Positions 6,470-9,934 of a DNA stretch of 9,934 nucleotides are shown piece after piece. A program made the position numbers and the translations under genes. The stretch is from CAZXBB01 sp964638815 (GTDB lineage Bacteria; Planctomycetota; Phycisphaerae; Phycisphaerales; SM1A02). Position 1 is the stretch's first letter, and each line of letters opens with the position of its first letter. The notes under the pieces were generated by a model. The model saw only the letters and a list, made by a program, of their open reading frames with translations. It was not told the origin of the DNA and made no database searches. The stretch lies in contig CAZXBB010000293.1 in assembly GCA_964638815.1 (NCBI GenBank), forward strand, positions 1 through 9,934, in the 5' to 3' direction.

Positions 6470-7479
6470 TTCTCAACGTCCACACCGTCGTCGCCCTCTT
6501 CCTCGCCGGTGTCGGCGCCGTGCTGGCGCTCGGCATGGGCATCGTGGCGTCGGGCGCCCTGGGGGCGAGCCGGCGGGCGTCGCGCGATCCGGACGCCCGT
6601 GCGATCGACGCCCTCGACGACCGGGCGCACCTGCTCGCGCTCGTCGTCGCCGTGCTCGCGGCCGTGCGGTTCCTCGCGTGGCCGTTCTTCTACGCGCTGC
6701 TCGACAGCTACGTGCCCGATCTCGCCGCCTACGGCGTCATGTGTTCCTTCGGCGTCACGCTCATCGATGCGCCGCTCGTCGCCGCCGTCCAGTGGCTGAA
6801 GCCGGTCGCGCTCTTCGGACTCGGCCTGTGGGGGCTGCTCGCGCTCGTCGACCGGCGTTCGATACGGCCGACGCTGCTGCCGGCGCGGATCACGCTCGCC
6901 GTGCCGCTCGCGGCCGTCGTGCTCGCCGACTGCGCCGTGGAGGCGGTCTACCTCGTGCGCGAGAAGGTCAGCCGGCCGGTGACGTGCTGCACTCGCTTTC
7001 GCGACACGGAGGCGGCGCAGGTCGCCGACAACCTCAGCCCGCTCGCGATCTTCGCCGACGCCTCGCCCGCCGCGACGCTCGGCGCGTACTTCATCGCCGG
7101 CGCGGCGCTCGTCGCGGTCGCGACGCTGCTCGCGCGACGCCGGCGGGCCACGCACTGGGTGCCGGCCGGGCTCGTCGGCCTGCTCGGCCTCGCCAATCTC
7201 GTGATCACCCAGTGGAGCTGGATCGACGCCGTCGCGCCGCGCGTGTTGGGGCTCCCGTACCACCATTGCCCGTACGAGCTGATCACCGACACGCCGGCGC
7301 TGGGGTTCGCGGCGCTGTGCGCGGTGGGCGGGAGCGCCGGGCTGCTGTGGCCGGCGGCGCTCGCGACGTGCCGTCGCCGCGCGCCGGAGGCGGTGGCGGC
7401 CGTGCAGCGGGGGGTCTACGGCGTGTGCGCGGTCGCGCTGGCGAGCGAGCTGCTGATCGTCGGCGTACACGTCACCTGA
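6466..7479 (+). CDS. Polytopic membrane protein with Cys/His motifs, family unknown
   Basis: 337 aa with about eight hydrophobic segments (roughly 7-33, 54-79, 111-128, 141-164, 203-223, 232-250, 277-302, 315-335). Three motifs sit in the stretches between them: M92-C93-S-F-G-V-T, T173-C174-C175-T-x-F, and L263-P-Y-H266-H267-C268-P-Y-E-L-I. Another Cys (156) lies in a helix. The motifs would suit binding of a metal or haem, or thiol-disulphide exchange at the membrane surface. I recall hypothetical proteins with the same MC-x-F/Y-GVT and HHCPY motifs beside ABC and NosL-like genes, but I know no name or activity. The start is set by the ATGA overlap with the ATPase, which ties it to the transporter as a probable third subunit or client. 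Ends 16 bp before the convergent TPR gene; no clear terminator lies between. Confidence 0.85.
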   Translation: MILNVHTVVALFLAGVGAVLALGMGIVASGALGASRRASRDPDARAIDALDDRAHLLALVVAVLAAVRFLAWPFFYALLDSYVPDLAAYGVMCSFGVTLIDAPLVAAVQWLKPVALFGLGLWGLLALVDRRSIRPTLLPARITLAVPLAAVVLADCAVEAVYLVREKVSRPVTCCTRFRDTEAAQVADNLSPLAIFADASPAATLGAYFIAGAALVAVATLLARRRRATHWVPAGLVGLLGLANLVITQWSWIDAVAPRVLGLPYHHCPYELITDTPALGFAALCAVGGSAGLLWPAALATCRRRAPEAVAAVQRGVYGVCAVALASELLIVGVHVT

Positions 7480-7495
7480 CCGGGCCGGCGCGTCG

Positions 7496-9331
7496 TCAGC
7501 GCGTGTCGCGGTACGGCTGCTTCTCGAGGTACCCCTCCAGACGCTGCTGGACCTCCATCATCTGCTGCTCGATCTGCTGCCGGGTCGCGGGATCGGTCTC
7601 CTTCTCGAGACGGTCCGACATCAGCTTGATGGCGTTGCTCGCGTACCGATCGGCGACCTCCCAGTCGCCGCGCTCGGCGCACGCGGCCGCGAGGACGTCG
7701 AGATCGGTGGGATTGCTGTAGCGGCTCAAGGCGCACGCCTGCTGTCCGAGCCGGACGGCGACGTCGCCGTTGCGGTGCTGCTCGTCAGGGTTGGTCGCAT
7801 GGATCCACGCGAGAGCCCGGAGCAGCGGACGACTGTTGGGGTGAAGCGTGACGCCGAGGCGGAACGCCTCGACGGCGGCGCCGGTCCGCCCCAGCGCGAG
7901 ATACGCCTGGCCGAGATTCATGTGCGAGCCGGCGATGCGCGGGGCCTCGGCCGCCGCCTTCTCGAACCCCGCGACGGCCGCCTCGAGGTCGCCTTCGGCG
8001 CCGAGGATCATCGCGCGCTCGAACGTGGCGGGGGTGAGCTCCGGATCGATCTCGAGGGCGCGGTCGAGCGCCGCCAGCGCCTCCTCGCGCCGGCCCTGCC
8101 GGCGCAGAGCGGTGCCGAGATCGTAGTGAGCTTCGGCGTCGTCGGGCGCGGCTTCGATGCCGGCGCGCAGGACGTCGAGCGCCGCCTCGACCTCGCCTTC
8201 GGCGGTCATTTCGTTCGCGAGGGTGCGCCGCGCGCCCCGGATCAGGGGGTCGATCCCGAGCGCGGTGCGGATCGCCTCGAAGCCCTCGTCCCGGCGACCG
8301 AGGAGGATGAGGGCGCCGCCGCGGCCGAAATGCGCCTCGGCGCTCGCCGGATCGAGCGCGATCGCGCTCTCGAAGCTCTCGAGCGCCAGCTCGTACTGCC
8401 CGACCGCTCCGTAGGCGCGTCCGAGCTCGACGTGCGGGACGGCCGACGCGGGATCCTCGCGCATCGCCTCCTGCCATTCCGCGGCAAGCTTGCCGACATC
8501 GTTCGCCGTGACGTACTCGCTGCTGCGGCGGTGCCGCCATTCCATCGTGACGCCCTCGCTGCGCCAGAGCTCGTCGCGGAAGGGATCATCCATCGGCTCG
8601 CGTTGCCAGTCGTCGCCTGCGTCCGTCGCGAAGCGCAGCGCCTGGCCGGGGTTGCCCGCCATCTCGTGGGCCCGGGCGAGCAGGGCGTACATCTCCAGCT
8701 CGCGCGGCTCGAGCTTCTCGGCCCGCTCGAGATAGAACATCGCGGCCTCGTGGTCCTCGCGGGCGAGGGCCACCCGGGTCCGGCCCAGCAGCGTGGCGGC
8801 CATGTCGTCGTCGAGCGCGAGCGCGCGCGCGAACGAGTCGTCGGCGTCGTCGATCCGGTTCGCCTCGACATGGAGCTGTCCGATGAGGCAGTGCACCGGG
8901 GCGTAATCGTCGCGCAGCTCGCGGGCCCGCTCGAGATGCGCGAGCGCGGCCGTCGCGTCGGTGTCGTGCAGCGCGTATCCGAGGAGGTAGTGCCACGGGA
9001 AGGCCGCGTCGTCCAGCGCGACCGCCTGCTCGTAGCACGCGATCGCCTCCTGCGTGTAGCCGTGAACGTCGAAGGCGACGCCCAGGCGACCCCACGCTTC
9101 GGCGTCGTCCGGGTCGGCGGCGACGGCCCGTGACCGCTCCTCGATCCGGGCGGCGAGGGCCGGCTCGACCCCGGCCAGATCGACCGTGGGGACGGCCGGG
9201 CTTCCGGCGCCGCCTTTCCCGCACCCGGGCAGGAGCCCGGCGACAACGAGCATCGCGACGAGGAGCGGCGCCGCGGCGGCCCGGCCGGCGCGGGGCGAGG
9301 AGAGGCGATTGATCACGAAGCGGATCTCCAT
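7496..9331 (-). CDS. Tetratricopeptide-repeat lipoprotein
   Basis: 611 aa. Signal with hydrophobic core (about 21-34) and lipobox L34-P-G-C37, then Gly/Ser-rich linker: a lipoprotein. TPR units run from about 71 to 236 (for example AWGRLGVAFDVHGYTQEAI, then four weaker ones), then a non-repeat insert rich in charged and Trp residues (about 237-290, with DPFRDELW), then about six more TPRs to 498 (clear ones at 297-330, 331-362, 397-430 and 465-498). The C-terminal block LAWIHATNPDEQ through LAAACAERGDWEVADRYA (507-563) is a TPR end common in Planctomycetes and Acidobacteria. Residues 568-605 are Gln/Glu-rich and probably coiled coil. The role is presumably protein-protein scaffolding in the envelope; TPR proteins often neighbour FG-GAP/ASPIC proteins. 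ATG 9331 chosen because it gives the signal peptide; the frame is open further upstream but that part is non-coding repeat. Confidence 0.92.
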   Translation of the reverse strand: MEIRFVINRLSSPRAGRAAAAPLLVAMLVVAGLLPGCGKGGAGSPAVPTVDLAGVEPALAARIEERSRAVAADPDDAEAWGRLGVAFDVHGYTQEAIACYEQAVALDDAAFPWHYLLGYALHDTDATAALAHLERARELRDDYAPVHCLIGQLHVEANRIDDADDSFARALALDDDMAATLLGRTRVALAREDHEAAMFYLERAEKLEPRELEMYALLARAHEMAGNPGQALRFATDAGDDWQREPMDDPFRDELWRSEGVTMEWRHRRSSEYVTANDVGKLAAEWQEAMREDPASAVPHVELGRAYGAVGQYELALESFESAIALDPASAEAHFGRGGALILLGRRDEGFEAIRTALGIDPLIRGARRTLANEMTAEGEVEAALDVLRAGIEAAPDDAEAHYDLGTALRRQGRREEALAALDRALEIDPELTPATFERAMILGAEGDLEAAVAGFEKAAAEAPRIAGSHMNLGQAYLALGRTGAAVEAFRLGVTLHPNSRPLLRALAWIHATNPDEQHRNGDVAVRLGQQACALSRYSNPTDLDVLAAACAERGDWEVADRYASNAIKLMSDRLEKETDPATRQQIEQQMMEVQQRLEGYLEKQPYRDTR

Positions 9332-9683
9332 CTTCGGGGCCCGACGGCGCGCGGGCGCCGGACGGCGGGAAACGGGGAAGTGTAGCGACGCGTCCCGGAT
9401 CCCGCCGGTTCGCCTCAAGGCACGCCGCGACGGGGCCGATGCCCTGAGGACGACGCCCCGCATGAGGCCCGCCATGAACGAGACCCGCGAAGCGCCCCGA
9501 ACCGAACTCGACGAGCGTTGCGAGACGCTCACCTCGGGGATCCGGCTGCGCGGCACGGGCGATGATGACCGCGATGCGCCCTTCGTCGCCGGCGCGGAGG
9601 CCGACGCGGGTGACGCCCGGCGCTCCGCGGCCTGATCGCTCCCCGTCGCGGGCCCGCCTCCGCAATCAACGATCCGGGCCGAC
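9332..9683. other. Upstream region of the TPR gene, mostly non-coding
   Basis: No gene I can name. On the minus strand TACACT (9384 to 9379) could be a -10 for the TPR gene, about 48 nt before its ATG, but no -35 is convincing. A perfect 10-bp palindrome GCGGGCCCGC lies at 9648-9657. Two opposed short reading frames overlap at about 9474-9635, and both are doubtful. Confidence 0.4.
9474..9635 (+). CDS. Doubtful 53-aa ORF
   Basis: ATG at 9474 with GAGG 6 nt upstream opens 53 codons of an acidic, hydrophilic product (begins MNETREAPRTELDERCETL). Third-position GC is about 85%, slightly below the neighbouring genes. No motif, signal or family is visible. On the opposite strand the same DNA reads DEGRIAVIIARAAQ and ERLATLVEFGSGRFAGLVH, which looks at least as protein-like but has no clear start. 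Either could be a remnant; neither is well supported. Confidence 0.2.
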   Translation: MNETREAPRTELDERCETLTSGIRLRGTGDDDRDAPFVAGAEADAGDARRSAA

Positions 9684-9873
9684 AGCGCGTTGAAGAGCCA
9701 GGGCGTTGCCTTTCGTCGCGGCAAAGAAGTTCCGTGTGCCCCGGTCCGGTGCTCTGACAGGCCGGGCGGCGCCCGACGACTCGACAGTGGTGGAGACTTT
9801 CGATCCCACCCGGCCCTTGCCGAGCCAAGGACCGGGGCACACAGACTCGACGGTGGTGGAGACTTTCGACCCA
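9684..9873. repeat. Composite repeat related to the 1664-1766 element
   Basis: It begins CAGCGCGTTGAAGAGCCAGG, matching the left end of the first element at 22 of 28 positions. A perfect 14-bp inverted repeat follows (GTGTGCCCCGGTCC at 9734-9747 and GGACCGGGGCACAC at 9829-9842), and weaker pairing with one gap extends each arm to about 33-34 bp. A near-identical stretch of about 30 bp, GACTCGACrGTGGTGGAGAC and onwards, lies once inside the loop (9778-9808) and once just outside (9844-9873), with one substitution and one indel between the copies. No transposase is present. It is probably a non-autonomous mobile or structured intergenic element; the unrelated frames through it are not genes. 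Confidence 0.6.
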
Positions 9874-9934
9874 TCCTGAGTTCGTCGATCCGGACGGCAT
9901 CGAATCCGGCGGAATGGGGAACCGGGAACGGGGA

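Noticed and set aside
5692..7470. 592-codon open frame on the minus strand
   Set aside because: Antisense to the ATPase and the eight-TM protein, with low-complexity Arg/Glu/Ala content.
7480..7495. Shared terminator between the convergent genes
   Set aside because: The 16-bp gap is GC-rich but forms no stem with a following T-run on either strand.
9778..9873. CRISPR-like array
   Set aside because: Only two copies of the roughly 30-bp unit, not identical, with the spacing sequence forming part of an inverted repeat and no cas gene.
9332..9874. Longer start of the TPR lipoprotein
   Set aside because: The extension is Ser/Pro/Arg-rich translation of the upstream repeat and would bury the signal peptide and lipobox inside the protein.

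Overview
The window is 9.9 kb of very GC-rich DNA (about 70% by eye, with strong G/C preference at third codon positions). It looks like a free-living environmental bacterium. A calcium-loop FG-GAP/ASPIC-UnbV (CRTAC1-type) lipoprotein, a large TPR lipoprotein and a DUF1800 remnant together suit Planctomycetota, Acidobacteriota, Myxococcota, Gemmatimonadota or a related uncultured lineage. The sequence alone does not decide between them. The diderm envelope is inferred from the lipoboxes and the predicted periplasmic proteins.

Layout. Positions 1-306 hold no intact gene, but positions 113 to about 300 encode a recognisable piece of a DUF1800 protein broken by a one-base shift in a C run. Positions 307-1650 (minus) are purD, for de novo purine synthesis. 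The divergent gap 1651-1784 is mostly filled by a 103-bp element with perfect 15-bp terminal inverted repeats. From 1785 to 7479 all genes are on the plus strand and closely spaced: a membrane-anchored NosL-like protein with a Cys-rich site, the FG-GAP/ASPIC lipoprotein, a 237-bp stretch with two possible small ORFs and some palindromes, a 92-aa exported two-Cys protein, an FtsX/MacB-type ABC permease, its LolD-like ATPase, and a 337-aa polytopic membrane protein with conserved-looking Cys/His motifs. The last three genes are joined by ATGA overlaps. Convergent to them, 7496-9331 (minus) encodes a 611-aa TPR lipoprotein. The tail 9332-9934 is largely non-coding and carries a second, longer copy of the same repeat family, with a long imperfect inverted repeat and a direct repeat of about 30 bp.

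How the genes may work together. The NosL-like protein, the small exported Cys protein, the FtsX-type ABC pair and the multi-Cys membrane protein look like one envelope module. The Cys/His content suggests handling of a metal (copper by analogy with NosL) or of thiols, with the ABC pair acting as a mechanotransmission or extraction machine rather than a classical importer. This is inference. The FG-GAP/ASPIC lipoprotein lies inside the same run, and the TPR lipoprotein next to it may be a partner on the cell surface or in the periplasm. This module is the part most worth following up.
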